A stretch of DNA of 64,000 bases from Streptomyces sp. DH41 (GTDB lineage Bacteria; Actinomycetota; Actinomycetes; Streptomycetales; Streptomycetaceae), in NCBI RefSeq assembly GCF_029813785.1, contig NZ_JARVKY010000010.1:186001-250000 (forward strand), read 5' to 3'. The position numbers and the translations under genes are program-made. Positions 40,854-49,843 of the stretch are shown here, in pieces. Each line of letters starts with the position of its first letter. Positions within the stretch are counted from its first letter, which is position 1. A model generated the notes under the pieces. It did no database searches, was not told the origin of the DNA, and saw only the letters and a list, made by a program, of their open reading frames with translations.

Positions 40854-41708
40854 GTGCCGCCCAGCACCCCGCCCACCTTGCGCCAGCAACGCCTCGGCGC
40901 CGAACTCCGCAAGCTCCGTGAACACTCGGGCCTGACCTCGACCGCTGCTGCGGCACTCCTCGGTCTCAAACAGGCGCAGATCAGCAGCATCGAGTCGGGC
41001 CGCTATGCCGTGGGCGCGGAGCGGGTGCGTACCCTCGCTCGCGCGTACAGCTCCCCCGACGAAGCACTGGTGGAGGCGCTGGTCGCCATGACGGGCGGCC
41101 GCACCCGTGGCTGGTGGGACGACTACCGGGAATATCTCCCGGTTGGCCTGATCGATCTGGCGGAACTGGAACACCACGCGACGGCGCTGCGCGTGGCCCT
41201 CCCGCTACACATCCCCGCGCTGTTGCAGACTGCCGATCACGCCCGGGCCATGCTCAGGGAAGCCGTTCCGCCCTTCCGGTCGTACGAGCTCGAGCACCGC
41301 CTCTCGTACCGCATCAAGCGGCAGGAGGTCCTCCATCGCGCCGGAGGCATCCCCTACACGGCCCTGGTGCACGAGGCAGCGCTGCGGATGCAGTACGGAG
41401 GACCTGACGTCACCCGTGCCCAGCTGCTCCACATCCTCGAACTGAGCGAACAGGGCAACGTGACCGTTCGGGTCATCCCGTACGCCTCGCCTCACTTCCC
41501 GGGTAACGGTCAGCCCTTCGACTACGCGGCTGGCCCGGTCCCTCAACTCGACACCGTCCAGTTGGACACCCACCACGGCGGGTGCGAGTTCTTGGACGCG
41601 GAGGCCCAGCTCTCGAAGTACCGGACGCTCCTCGACCGCATGGAGACCTGCGCGCTCGATGCCGCCGAGTCCCGCAAGTTCATCGAACACCTCACCCAGA
41701 GCCTCTGA
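40854..41708 (+). CDS. XRE regulator with DUF5753 domain
   Basis: 284 residues from a GTG preceded by GAGAAGGA. The HTH (about 10-65) reads RLGAELRKLREHSGLTSTAAAALLG then QAQISSIESGRYAVG. The DUF5753 part is shown by LEHHATALRVALPLHIPALLQTADHARAML and by VIPYASPHFPGNGQPFDY. This domain pair is typical of the WhiJ-like regulators of Streptomyces. The DUF397 gene follows after 10 bases; the HATPase gene is divergent. It probably binds the inverted repeat at 40760. Confidence 0.9.
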   Translation: MPPSTPPTLRQQRLGAELRKLREHSGLTSTAAAALLGLKQAQISSIESGRYAVGAERVRTLARAYSSPDEALVEALVAMTGGRTRGWWDDYREYLPVGLIDLAELEHHATALRVALPLHIPALLQTADHARAMLREAVPPFRSYELEHRLSYRIKRQEVLHRAGGIPYTALVHEAALRMQYGGPDVTRAQLLHILELSEQGNVTVRVIPYASPHFPGNGQPFDYAAGPVPQLDTVQLDTHHGGCEFLDAEAQLSKYRTLLDRMETCALDAAESRKFIEHLTQSL

Positions 41709-41718
41709 AAGGAAGAAC

Positions 41719-41913
41719 GTGCAGCCTCTCACCTGGCGCAAGTCCACCTACAGCCCCGACGGTTCGAACTGCGTCGAGATAGCCACCACCGCGACCGTCA
41801 CCCTGGTCCGCGACTCCAAGACCCCGACCGGATCACGCATCGCTTTCCCCCGCACCGCATGGGCGGACTTCCTCTCGGGCATGGCGAGAGCAGGCGCGGA
41901 GAGCCGCCCGTAA
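41719..41913 (+). CDS. DUF397 domain protein
   Basis: 64 residues from a GTG with AAAGGAAG upstream. LTWRKSTYSPDGSNCVEIA is the family's hallmark start, followed by VTLVRDSKTPTGSRIAFPRTAWADFL. DUF397 proteins are encoded beside XRE/DUF5753 regulators and are thought to antagonise them. It ends before a bulged hairpin shared with the convergent transporter gene. Confidence 0.92.
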   Translation: MQPLTWRKSTYSPDGSNCVEIATTATVTLVRDSKTPTGSRIAFPRTAWADFLSGMARAGAESRP

Positions 41914-41935
41914 TCTCCGGAGCCCCCCGAACGCC

Positions 41936-41975
41936 CGGAGGGCCACCGCGTCCACCCGGACGCGATGACCCTCCG
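41936..41975. terminator. Bulged bidirectional hairpin
   Basis: Arms CGGAGGG/CCCTCCG and CGCGTCC/GGACGCG with a 4-base loop, between the DUF397 and POT genes. Confidence 0.7.
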
Positions 41976-42003
41976 CGGAACAGGACCGCCAGGCCGGATC
42001 GGC

Positions 42004-43500
42004 TCAGCGCACGTCGCCCATGAGTTCCTTGACGCGCTTGCGGTACATCCAGATCGCGATACCGGCGACCACGGCGAGCGTGGCCTCCGCGGCCACGATG
42101 CCCGTCTTGTTCAGGTCGACGCCGGCGATGGAGAGCAGACCGGTCGTCGCGTCACCGGCGGTGACGGCCAGGAACCAGACGCCCATCATCTGCGAGGCGT
42201 ACTTCACGGGCGCCATCTTCGTGGTGACCGACAGGCCGACCGGGGAGAGCATCAGCTCACCGCAGGTCTGCACGAAGTAGATCGCCACCAGCCACAGCGC
42301 GGCAGCCTTGTGGCCGCCCTCCGCGATGGACAGCGGGGCCAGGAAGAGGAAGAAGGACGCGCCGACCAGGACCAGGCCGAAGGAGAACTTGACGATCGTG
42401 CTCGGCTCCTTGCCGCGCCGCGCGAGCGCCAGCCACACCGTGGCGAAGACCGGGGCCAGGGCCATGATGATGACCGGGTTGACCGACTGGAACCACGAGA
42501 CCGGGAACTCCCAGCCGAAGACGCTGGTGTCGGTGGAGGAGTCGGCGAACAGCGACAGGGTCGAGCCGCCCTGGTCGTAGATCATCCAGAAGACGGCCGC
42601 GGCGACGAAGAACCAGATGTACGCGGACATCTTCGACTGCTCGGCGCGGTCCAGGTCCTTGTCGCGCTTGATGCGGGTCAGCACCAGCACCGGGATGATC
42701 ACGCCGAGCAGGGTCAGCGGGACCAGGATCCAGTTCAGGGTGTAGTTGCCGGAGAAGCCGACGATCGCGTAGAAGACGACGGCGAGGGCGGCCCAGAAGG
42801 CGGCCTTGCGCAGGGTGGAGGTCTTCTCCGCCGTCGTCAGCGGCTTCGGGACCACGCTGGAGTGCGGCGCCAGGTGACGGCTGCCGAGCAGGAACTGCAC
42901 CACGCCCAGACCCATGCCGACCGCGGCGAGCGCGAAGCCCAGGTGCCAGTTGACGTTCTCACCGATGGTGCCGATGATCAGCGGCGCGGCGAAGGCACCG
43001 AGGTTGATGCCCATGTAGAAGACGGTGAAGCCACCGTCGCGGCGCGGATCGTCGGGGCCGCTGTAGAGCTGGCCGACCATCGTGGAGATGTTGGCCTTCA
43101 GCAGACCCGAGCCGATGGCGACCAGACCGAGGCCCGCGAAGAACGTGCCGGAGGACGGCAGCGCCAGCGTGAGGTGGCCGAGCATGATCACGCCACCGGC
43201 GACGGCGACGGTCTTGCGGGGACCCCAGACACGGTCGCCGAACCAGCCGCCCGGCATCGTGAGCAGGTACACCAGCGAGAGGTACACCGAGTAGATCGCG
43301 GTCGCGGTGCCGGCGTTCATGCCGAGACCGCCGGGGGCCACCAGGTACAGCGGGAGCAGGGCCCTCATGCCGTAGTAGGAGAAACGCTCCCACATCTCGG
43401 TCATGAAGAGAGTGGCCAGTCCGCGGGGGTGGCCGAAGAAGGTCTTCTCGGATCCGGGGGTGCCCGGAGAGACCGAGTCCTTCGTCAGGCTGGACGCCAT
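42004..43500 (-). CDS. Proton-dependent oligopeptide transporter (POT/PTR family)
   Basis: 498 residues with AAGGA 7 bases before the ATG. TEMWERFSYYGMRALL is the ExxERFxYY proton-coupling motif, GSGLLKANISTMVGQLY and FYMGINLGAFAAPLI are the PTR2 signatures. About 14 membrane segments follow the 12-plus-2 arrangement. It imports di- and tripeptides with protons. The long region upstream (43501-44045) has room for regulation but shows no clear operator. Confidence 0.93.
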   Translation of the reverse strand: MASSLTKDSVSPGTPGSEKTFFGHPRGLATLFMTEMWERFSYYGMRALLPLYLVAPGGLGMNAGTATAIYSVYLSLVYLLTMPGGWFGDRVWGPRKTVAVAGGVIMLGHLTLALPSSGTFFAGLGLVAIGSGLLKANISTMVGQLYSGPDDPRRDGGFTVFYMGINLGAFAAPLIIGTIGENVNWHLGFALAAVGMGLGVVQFLLGSRHLAPHSSVVPKPLTTAEKTSTLRKAAFWAALAVVFYAIVGFSGNYTLNWILVPLTLLGVIIPVLVLTRIKRDKDLDRAEQSKMSAYIWFFVAAAVFWMIYDQGGSTLSLFADSSTDTSVFGWEFPVSWFQSVNPVIIMALAPVFATVWLALARRGKEPSTIVKFSFGLVLVGASFFLFLAPLSIAEGGHKAAALWLVAIYFVQTCGELMLSPVGLSVTTKMAPVKYASQMMGVWFLAVTAGDATTGLLSIAGVDLNKTGIVAAEATLAVVAGIAIWMYRKRVKELMGDVR

Positions 43501-44033
43501 GGTCGATCCTTGCTGGTCGGGACGCGCTCATGAGGCGATGCGCGCCCGGTGGGGGAGGCGGCCGGCACCGGCGGCTCGTCATCCGTCCACCCCACGCCTG
43601 AGGGATTCCGCTCCGGATCACGAAGCGGTGGACGGCGGCCACCGGGATCCACGCCTCCGCGCGCGGCACTGCACGCGTTGAGGCCCGGCCACAGGTCATT
43701 CCTTTCAAGGCCGGCCGTGGGGGCCGGCCCGCACACAAAAGAGACCCTCAGCGTCGTACTGTCGCCAAAGGGTCCCCTGGGTGCTACAGGCGCTGATTCA
43801 CCATACGGCAGGACACCGCCCGGTATGGAAGGACTTGAGACGCGGATCACAGGTGATACTGGAACCGCGAACGATCTTTCGAAGGTCCATCACAGGATGG
43901 CACCCCACAGCCGCAGGTTCGCACAAGGGGTCGGCGGTGGGCCGAGTGGGCAGGTCACGCGGCGGGTGCCCGGCTTGTCCGCAGGTAAGAGATCCTCGGG
44001 TCGATCACGCCCCGGGCGCTGCTCCGAGCGGAC
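43501..44033. other. Long intergenic region between POT and response-regulator genes
   Basis: About 530 bases without a supported gene; the frames crossing it look like chance. Visible structure is a GGCCGGCC-GTGG-GGCCGGCC hairpin near 43710, AGAGACCCT...AAGGGTCCC pairing near 43740-43777, and CCATAC...GTATGG near 43802-43829. These may be 5' leader structures of the peptide transporter mRNA. Confidence 0.4.
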
Positions 44034-44046
44034 TACCATCAGCTCA
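44034..44046 (+). promoter_or_regulatory. Leaderless promoter of response regulator
   Basis: TACCAT (44034-44039), 6 bases, then ATG at 44046, with no Shine-Dalgarno sequence. Confidence 0.5.
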
Positions 44047-44723
44047 TGACCCGTGTACTGCTCGCCGAGGACGACGCGTCCATCTCGGAGCCGCTGGCCC
44101 GCGCACTGCGCCGGGAAGGGTACGAGGTCGAGGTGCGTGAGGACGGACCCACCGCACTCGACGCCGGCCTGCAGGGCGGCGTCGACCTGGTCGTGCTGGA
44201 CCTGGGCCTGCCGGGCATGGACGGGCTGGAGGTCGCCCGCCGGCTGCGCTCCGAGGGCCACGCCGTGCCGATCCTGATCCTGACCGCGCGCGCCGACGAG
44301 GTGGACACCGTCGTCGGCCTGGACGCGGGCGCCGACGACTACGTCACCAAGCCCTTCCGCCTCGCCGAGCTGCTCGCCCGGGTCCGTGCCCTGCTGCGGC
44401 GCGGTTCCGTCGAGCCTCCACAGCCGCCCGCGACGCACGGTGTGCGCATCGACGTCGAGTCGCACCGGGCCTGGATGGGCGAGGAGGAGCTCCAGCTCAC
44501 CGCCAAGGAGTTCGACCTGCTGCGGGTGCTGGTGCGCGACGCCGGCCGGGTCGTCACCCGCGACCAGTTGATGCGCGAGGTCTGGGACACCACCTGGTGG
44601 TCGTCGACCAAGACCCTCGACATGCACATCTCCTGGCTGCGCAAGAAGCTGGGGGACGACGCGGCGAACCCCCGCTACATCGCCACCGTGCGCGGCGTCG
44701 GTTTCCGTTTCGAGAAGAACTGA
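44046..44723 (+). CDS. OmpR-family response regulator
   Basis: 225 residues. The receiver domain has AEDD near residue 8, phosphoryl Asp52 in VVLDLGLPG, Thr80 and Lys102 in DYVTKPF. The C-terminal winged helix reads LTAKEFDLLRVLVRDAGRVVTRDQLM and SWLRKKLGDDAANPRYIATVRGVGFRFE. Paired with the histidine kinase 31 bases downstream. Its targets are unknown. Translation probably starts on a leaderless transcript. Confidence 0.93.
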   Translation: MTRVLLAEDDASISEPLARALRREGYEVEVREDGPTALDAGLQGGVDLVVLDLGLPGMDGLEVARRLRSEGHAVPILILTARADEVDTVVGLDAGADDYVTKPFRLAELLARVRALLRRGSVEPPQPPATHGVRIDVESHRAWMGEEELQLTAKEFDLLRVLVRDAGRVVTRDQLMREVWDTTWWSSTKTLDMHISWLRKKLGDDAANPRYIATVRGVGFRFEKN

Positions 44724-44754
44724 GCGCCCGCAGGGCCTGCCCGGGTAAGAGGAC

Positions 44755-46029
44755 ATGCGCCGTCGACTGATCCAGTCCACGCTCGCCGTGGTGCTCATCG
44801 TGATCGCCGTGTTCGGCGTCTCCCTCGTGATCGTCGAGACCCGGACGATCAGCAGCTCCGCGCAGGAGCGGGTCGACCTGGAGGCGGTGCGGCTGGCCAG
44901 CATCGTGGACAGCCGGCTGCTCGGCACCGGATCGGTCGACGCCAAGTTCCTGCGGGAGCAGGTCCGGGACGCCCGGTACGCCGAGATCAGGATCCCCGGC
45001 AAGCCGGTCATCGAGGTCGGCAGCCGGCCGACCGGCGAGGTCATCCGCGGCAAGGCCACCGGCGAGGAGGGCGAGACCGTCCTCGTCGAGGAGCCGAGCT
45101 CCGCGGTGACCCGTGAGGTCGGCCGGACCCTGCTGATCATCGGCCTGGTGGCGCTGCTCGCGGTGATCGCGGCGGTGCTGCTGGCGATCCGGCAGGCCAA
45201 CCGGCTCGCCTCCCCGCTCACCGACCTCGCCGAGACCGCCGAACGCCTCGGCTCCGGCGACCCGCGCCCGAGGCACAAGCGCTACGGCGTCCCCGAGCTG
45301 GACCGCGTCGCGGACGTGCTGGACTCCTCCGCCGAGCGCATCGCCCGGATGCTCACCGCCGAGCGCCGCCTGGCCGCCGACGCCTCCCACCAGTTGCGTA
45401 CGCCGCTGACCGCGCTGTCCATGCGGCTGGAGGAGATCACCCTCACCGACGAGCCGGAGACGGTGAAGGAGGAGGCCACGATCGCGCTGTCGCAGGTGGA
45501 GCGGCTGACGGACGTCGTGGACCGGCTGCTGACGAACTCCCGCGACCCGCGCAGCGGCTCCGCCGTCACCTTCGAGCTGGACGACGTCATCCAGCAGCAG
45601 ATCGACGAGTGGCGCCCCGCCTACCGGAGCGAGGGACGGGCGATCGTCAGCTCCGGCAAACGGCATCTGACGGCCGTGGGCACCCCGGGCGCCGTGGCGC
45701 AGGTGCTGGCGGCGCTGATCGAGAACTCCCTGATGCACGGGGGCGGCACGGTGGCCCTGCGGACCCGGGTGACCGGCAACCAGGCGGTGGTCGAGGTCAC
45801 CGACGAGGGACTCGGCGTCCCGGCCGACCTGGGGGCGCGGATCTTCGAGCGCGCGATCAGCGGGCGGAACTCGACGGGCATCGGCCTCGCCGTCGCCCGC
45901 GACCTGGCCGAGGCGGACGGCGGCCGGTTGGAGCTCCTCCAGGGCCGCCCCCCGGTGTTCGGCCTGTTCCTGTCGCGCACGCCGCCGTCGAAGAAGCCGT
46001 CCGGGGACTCGGGGGAGACGGTGCGCTAG
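44755..46029 (+). CDS. Sensor histidine kinase
   Basis: 424 residues. An N-terminal membrane helix (TLAVVLIVIAVFGVSLVIV), a sensor region of about 95 residues outside, a second helix (LLIIGLVALLAVIAAVLLAI), a HAMP segment, then the dimerisation domain with His212 in ADASHQLRTPLTAL. The ATPase has ALIENSLMHGGG (N box), VTDEGLGVP (G1) and GRNSTGIGLAVAR (G2). It works with the upstream regulator. The small external sensor domain does not reveal the signal. Confidence 0.93.
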   Translation: MRRRLIQSTLAVVLIVIAVFGVSLVIVETRTISSSAQERVDLEAVRLASIVDSRLLGTGSVDAKFLREQVRDARYAEIRIPGKPVIEVGSRPTGEVIRGKATGEEGETVLVEEPSSAVTREVGRTLLIIGLVALLAVIAAVLLAIRQANRLASPLTDLAETAERLGSGDPRPRHKRYGVPELDRVADVLDSSAERIARMLTAERRLAADASHQLRTPLTALSMRLEEITLTDEPETVKEEATIALSQVERLTDVVDRLLTNSRDPRSGSAVTFELDDVIQQQIDEWRPAYRSEGRAIVSSGKRHLTAVGTPGAVAQVLAALIENSLMHGGGTVALRTRVTGNQAVVEVTDEGLGVPADLGARIFERAISGRNSTGIGLAVARDLAEADGGRLELLQGRPPVFGLFLSRTPPSKKPSGDSGETVR

Positions 46030-46065
46030 GCGTACCGCACGACGGTGCGCCAAGGCGTACCGCAC
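46020..46065. repeat. Direct duplication across kinase stop codon
   Basis: GGTGCGC(Y)A..GGCGTACCGCAC occurs at 46020-46040 and again at 46044-46065, duplicating the end of the kinase gene. Confidence 0.6.
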
Positions 46066-46102
46066 TGGGCGTCACGCGTCGAGAGGGTGGCCTCGGTCGT
46101 CC

Positions 46103-46693
46103 TCAGCGCTGCGCCGCGGGGGCGCCGTCGGGGGCGCGTACGGCCGTCGGCTCCTCGTGCTCCAGGAAGGTCTCCGCCCGCGTCACCGGCCGGCGGGCCG
46201 GCCGCGTGCGGAAGACCCAGCTGCGGTACGACCAGAAGCGGAACAGCGTGCCGATGCCGATGCCGAGGAACTTGAAGATGTTGCTCTGCAGCGGGCTGTC
46301 CCAGCCGAAGCCGTACGTCGCCGTGTACAGCACGCCGTTCTCGATCACCAGCCCGACCGCGCTGAACAGCAGGAACAGCGACATCTCGCGGGTTTGGCGG
46401 CTCTTGTCGCGGTCCCGGTAGGTGAAGTAGCGGAACCCCAGGTAGTTGAAGGCGATCGCGACGACGGTCGCGACGATGCTGGCCCGCACCACGTGGAGGT
46501 CGGTCACGTGCCGTACCAGGTTGAAGACGAGGAGGTTGACCAGGACCCCCGCGCCGCCCACCGCGCCGAACTTCACGACCTCGCGGACCAGCCCTTCGAG
46601 CCGATGCCGCACCGGGCCGCGCGGGGCCGGGGGCGTGGGTGATGCCGGGGGTGTCGCGGGAGCCGTATGAGCACCCGAGGAACCATGTTCCAT
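46103..46693 (-). CDS. GtrA-like membrane protein
   Basis: 196 residues. A Pro-rich N-terminus leads into the GtrA domain: EVVKFGAVGGAGVLVNLLVFNLV, ASIVATVVAIAFNYLGFRYFTYRDR, MSLFLLFSAVGLVIENGVLY and KFLGIGIGTLFRFWSYRSWVF. These four helices are characteristic of proteins that move lipid-linked sugars across the membrane or serve in cell-surface polysaccharide decoration. It converges with the histidine kinase. The start overlaps a small ACCATG-TTC-CATGGT palindrome (46682-46696). Confidence 0.86.
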   Translation of the reverse strand: MEHGSSGAHTAPATPPASPTPPAPRGPVRHRLEGLVREVVKFGAVGGAGVLVNLLVFNLVRHVTDLHVVRASIVATVVAIAFNYLGFRYFTYRDRDKSRQTREMSLFLLFSAVGLVIENGVLYTATYGFGWDSPLQSNIFKFLGIGIGTLFRFWSYRSWVFRTRPARRPVTRAETFLEHEEPTAVRAPDGAPAAQR

Positions 46694-46847
46694 GGTCGTG
46701 CAGGCCCCCGTCCGTCGGTTGGCGTCAATCCGTTCATGCTAACCACCCGGACGCGCGATCTTCCTGCGGACGGACCCGGAGCGACGCTCACGGAGGTCGG
46801 GACCGTCGGGGAAACGGCCGGTAAACAGGTGGGCCCCGCGCGGCGGA

Positions 46848-46860
46848 TACGCTAGGGGGG
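46848..46860 (+). promoter_or_regulatory. Leaderless promoter of purK
   Basis: TACGCT (46848-46853) followed by 6 bases and the GTG at 46860. Confidence 0.45.
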
Positions 46861-47999
46861 TGACGTTCCCGGTAGTCGGTATGGTCGGCGGTGGCCAGCT
46901 CGCTCGTATGACACACGAGGCGGGCATCCCGTTGGGCATCAGGTTCAAGCTCCTCAGTGACACTCCTCAGGACTCTGCGGCGCAGGTCGTGAACGAAGTC
47001 GTCGTCGGCGACTATCGCGACCTGGACACGTTGCGCGAGTTCGCGCGCGGCTGTGACGTGATCACCTTCGATCACGAGCACGTGCCGACCGAGCACCTCA
47101 GGGCCCTGGAGGCGGACGGCATCCCCGTGCGTCCCGGTCCTGACGCGCTCGTGCACGCCCAGGACAAGGGCGTGATGCGCGCGAAACTCGACGCGATCGG
47201 CGTGCCCTGTCCACGGCACCGGATCGTGCGCGATCCGGCCGACGTGGCCGCCTTCGCGGACGAGGGTGACGGTTTCCCCGTCGTCCTCAAGACCGTGCGC
47301 GGCGGCTACGACGGCAAGGGGGTGTGGGTGGTGGACTCCGTCGAGGAGGCCGCCGAGCCCTTCCGCGCCGGTGTGCCCGTGCTGGCGGAGGAGAAGGTCG
47401 ACTTCGTCCGCGAGCTGGCCGCCAACGTGGTCCGCTCCCCGCACGGCCAGGCCGTGGCGTACCCCGTCGTCGAGTCCCAGCAGGTGAAGGGCGTCTGCGA
47501 CACGGTGATCGCGCCCGCCCCCGGCCTCGACGAGGCCCTGGCGCTGCGGGCCGAGGAGATGGCGCTCGGCATCGCCAAGGAGCTGGACGTCGTCGGCCAC
47601 CTCGCCGTCGAGCTGTTCCAGACCCGCGACGGCCGCGTCCTCGTCAACGAACTGGCGATGCGCCCGCACAACTCCGGCCACTGGACGATGGACGGCGCGA
47701 TCACGTCGCAGTTCGCCAACCACGTCCGCGCGGTCCTCGACCTCCCCCTCGGCGACCCGCGCCCGCGCGCCCCGTGGACGGTCATGGTCAACGTCCTCGG
47801 CGGTGACTATCCGGACATGTACTCCGCGTACCTGCACTGCATGGCCCGCGACCCCCAGCTGAAGATCCACATGTACGGCAAGGACGTGAAGCCCGGCCGC
47901 AAGGTCGGCCACGTCAACACGTACGGCGACGACCTGGACGACGTGCTGGAGCGCGCCCGTCACGCCGCCGGCTACCTGAGAGGGACGATCACCGAATGA
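46860..47999 (+). CDS. purK: N5-carboxyaminoimidazole ribonucleotide synthase
   Basis: 379 residues from GTG. VVGMVGGGQLARM starts the ATP-grasp family, DVITFDHEHVP is a PurK hallmark, FPVVLKTVRGGYDGKGVWVV binds ATP and NELAMRPHNSGHWTMDGAITSQF is the active-site region. It carboxylates AIR with bicarbonate and ATP in purine synthesis. It overlaps purE by 4 bases (ATGA). A long G-run directly before the GTG could serve as a ribosome site if the transcript is not leaderless. Confidence 0.96.
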   Translation: MTFPVVGMVGGGQLARMTHEAGIPLGIRFKLLSDTPQDSAAQVVNEVVVGDYRDLDTLREFARGCDVITFDHEHVPTEHLRALEADGIPVRPGPDALVHAQDKGVMRAKLDAIGVPCPRHRIVRDPADVAAFADEGDGFPVVLKTVRGGYDGKGVWVVDSVEEAAEPFRAGVPVLAEEKVDFVRELAANVVRSPHGQAVAYPVVESQQVKGVCDTVIAPAPGLDEALALRAEEMALGIAKELDVVGHLAVELFQTRDGRVLVNELAMRPHNSGHWTMDGAITSQFANHVRAVLDLPLGDPRPRAPWTVMVNVLGGDYPDMYSAYLHCMARDPQLKIHMYGKDVKPGRKVGHVNTYGDDLDDVLERARHAAGYLRGTITE

Positions 48000-48535
48000 A
48001 CGCGGTAAGCCCGGTGAGTCCGGTCGTGGGCATCGTCATGGGGTCCGACTCCGACTGGCCCGTGATGGAGGCCGCCGCCAAGGCACTCGACGAGTTCGAG
48101 ATCGCCTACGAGGTCGACGTCGTCTCCGCGCACCGCATGCCGCGCGAGATGATCGCGTACGGCGAGCAGGCCGCCGGCCGCGGTCTGAAGGCGATCGTCG
48201 CGGGCGCCGGGGGCGCCGCCCACCTGCCCGGCATGCTCGCCTCCGTCACCCCGCTCCCGGTCATCGGCGTGCCGGTGCCGCTGAAGTACCTCGACGGCAT
48301 GGACAGCCTCCTGTCCATCGTGCAGATGCCGGCCGGCGTCCCCGTCGCCACGGTCTCCGTCGGCGGCGCCCGCAACGCCGGCCTGCTGGCCGCGCGGATG
48401 CTCGCCGCGCACGACGAGGAGCTCCTCGCCCGCATGCGCGAGTTCCAGCAGGACCTGGGCGACCAGGCCACCGAGAAGGGCAAGCGGCTGCGCACCAAGG
48501 TCGAGGGCTCCGCGGCCTTCGGCTTCGGGAAGTGA
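47996..48535 (+). CDS. purE: N5-CAIR mutase
   Basis: 179 residues. GIVMGSDSDWPVM, VVSAHRMP with the catalytic His, IVAGAGGAAHLPGMLAS and PVPLKYLDGMDSLLSIVQMP are class I PurE signatures. It converts N5-CAIR to CAIR after PurK. Its ATG overlaps the purK stop, and its stop overlaps the dipeptidase GTG. Confidence 0.96.
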   Translation: MNAVSPVSPVVGIVMGSDSDWPVMEAAAKALDEFEIAYEVDVVSAHRMPREMIAYGEQAAGRGLKAIVAGAGGAAHLPGMLASVTPLPVIGVPVPLKYLDGMDSLLSIVQMPAGVPVATVSVGGARNAGLLAARMLAAHDEELLARMREFQQDLGDQATEKGKRLRTKVEGSAAFGFGK

Positions 48536-49719
48536 GGCCCGTGACCTCCCTCGACCAGGCCCGGGAGCTGCTGCGCGAGTTCCCCGTCGTCGACGGCCAC
48601 AACGACCTGCCCTGGGCGCTGCGCGAGCAGGTCCGCTACGACCTCGACGCCCGTGACATCGCCGCCGACCAGTCCGCCCACCTGCACACCGACCTCGCCC
48701 GGCTGCGGGCCGGCGGCGTCGGCGCGCAGTACTGGTCGGTGTACGTCCGCTCGGACCTGCCCGGCGCGGTGACCGCGACGCTGGAGCAGATCGACTGCGT
48801 ACGGCGGCTGATCGACCGCCACCCCGGGGACCTGCGCGCCGCGCTGACCGCCGCCGACATGGAGGCCGCGCGCGCCGAGGGCCGGATCGCGTCCCTGATG
48901 GGTGCCGAGGGCGGGCACTCCATCGACAACTCGCTCGCCACGCTCCGCGCGCTGTACGCGCTCGGCGTGCGCTACATGACCCTCACCCACAACGACAACA
49001 TCGCGTGGGCGGACTCGGCGACCGACGAGCCCGGCGTCGGCGGTCTGTCGGCCTTCGGCCGCGAGGTCGTGCGGGAGATGAACCGCGAGGGCATGCTGGT
49101 CGACCTCTCGCACGTGGCGGCGACGACGATGCGCGACGCGCTGGACACCTCCACCGCACCGGTGATCTTCTCGCACTCCTCCGCGCGCGCCGTCTGCGAC
49201 CACCCGCGCAACATCCCGGACGACGTCCTGGAGCGGCTGCCGGCCAACGGCGGCATGGCGATGGTGACGTTCGTGCCGAAGTTCGTCCTCCAGGCGGCCG
49301 TGGACTGGACGGTCGCCGCCGACGAGAACATGCGCGCGCACGGCTTCCACCACCTCGACGCCGGCCCCGAGGCGATGAAGGTCCACCGCGCCTTCGAGGA
49401 GCACTCCCCGCGTCCGGTCGCCACGGTGTCCACGGTCGCCGACCACCTCGACCACATGCGCGAGGCCGCGGGCGTCGACCACCTCGGCATCGGCGGGGAC
49501 TACGACGGCACGCCCTTCACCCCGGACGGTCTCGGCGACGTCTCCGGCTACCCCAACCTCATCGCCGAACTGCTCGACCGCGGCTGGTCCCGGGCCGACC
49601 TGGCCAAGCTGACCTGGAAGAACGCGGTCCGGGTGCTGGGCGCCGCCGAGGACGTGGCCCGTGGCCTTCAGGCGACCCGGGGGCCGTCCAACGCGACGCC
49701 GGAGGAGCTGGACGGCTGA
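48532..49719 (+). CDS. Membrane (renal)-type dipeptidase, M19
   Basis: 395 residues from a GTG overlapping the purE stop; a second GTG at 48541 is possible. The binuclear zinc ligands are all present: VVDGHNDLPW (HxD), MGAEGGHSI (Glu), LVDLSHVA and FSHSSARAV (His), and GIGGDYDGTP (Asp). M19 enzymes hydrolyse L-Xaa-L/D-Xaa dipeptides. From memory it corresponds to the structurally studied S. coelicolor Sco3058. The purK-purE-dipeptidase coupling suggests co-expression for housekeeping or peptide salvage. Confidence 0.92.
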   Translation: MRPVTSLDQARELLREFPVVDGHNDLPWALREQVRYDLDARDIAADQSAHLHTDLARLRAGGVGAQYWSVYVRSDLPGAVTATLEQIDCVRRLIDRHPGDLRAALTAADMEAARAEGRIASLMGAEGGHSIDNSLATLRALYALGVRYMTLTHNDNIAWADSATDEPGVGGLSAFGREVVREMNREGMLVDLSHVAATTMRDALDTSTAPVIFSHSSARAVCDHPRNIPDDVLERLPANGGMAMVTFVPKFVLQAAVDWTVAADENMRAHGFHHLDAGPEAMKVHRAFEEHSPRPVATVSTVADHLDHMREAAGVDHLGIGGDYDGTPFTPDGLGDVSGYPNLIAELLDRGWSRADLAKLTWKNAVRVLGAAEDVARGLQATRGPSNATPEELDG

Positions 49720-49743
49720 GCCGGCCCCTCCTCGTCCTCGCCC

Positions 49744-49777
49744 GGGTGGGGCGCTCGTACCCCCGAACGCCCCACCC
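49744..49777 (+). terminator. Terminator after the dipeptidase gene
   Basis: GGGTGGGGCG/CGCCCCACCC, 10-base arms around a 14-base loop, 25 bases past the stop and before the degenerate paralogue. Confidence 0.7.
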
Positions 49778-49843
49778 GCCAGGAAGCCCCTCCCGCTCCG
49801 TGCGACGGTGACCGTAACGCACGACGACCGTACGGAGCCGGCC

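Noticed and set aside
43485..43850. 121-codon minus-strand frame upstream of the peptide transporter
   Set aside because: No ribosome site, no recognisable motif and it overlaps the transporter start; more likely untranslated leader.
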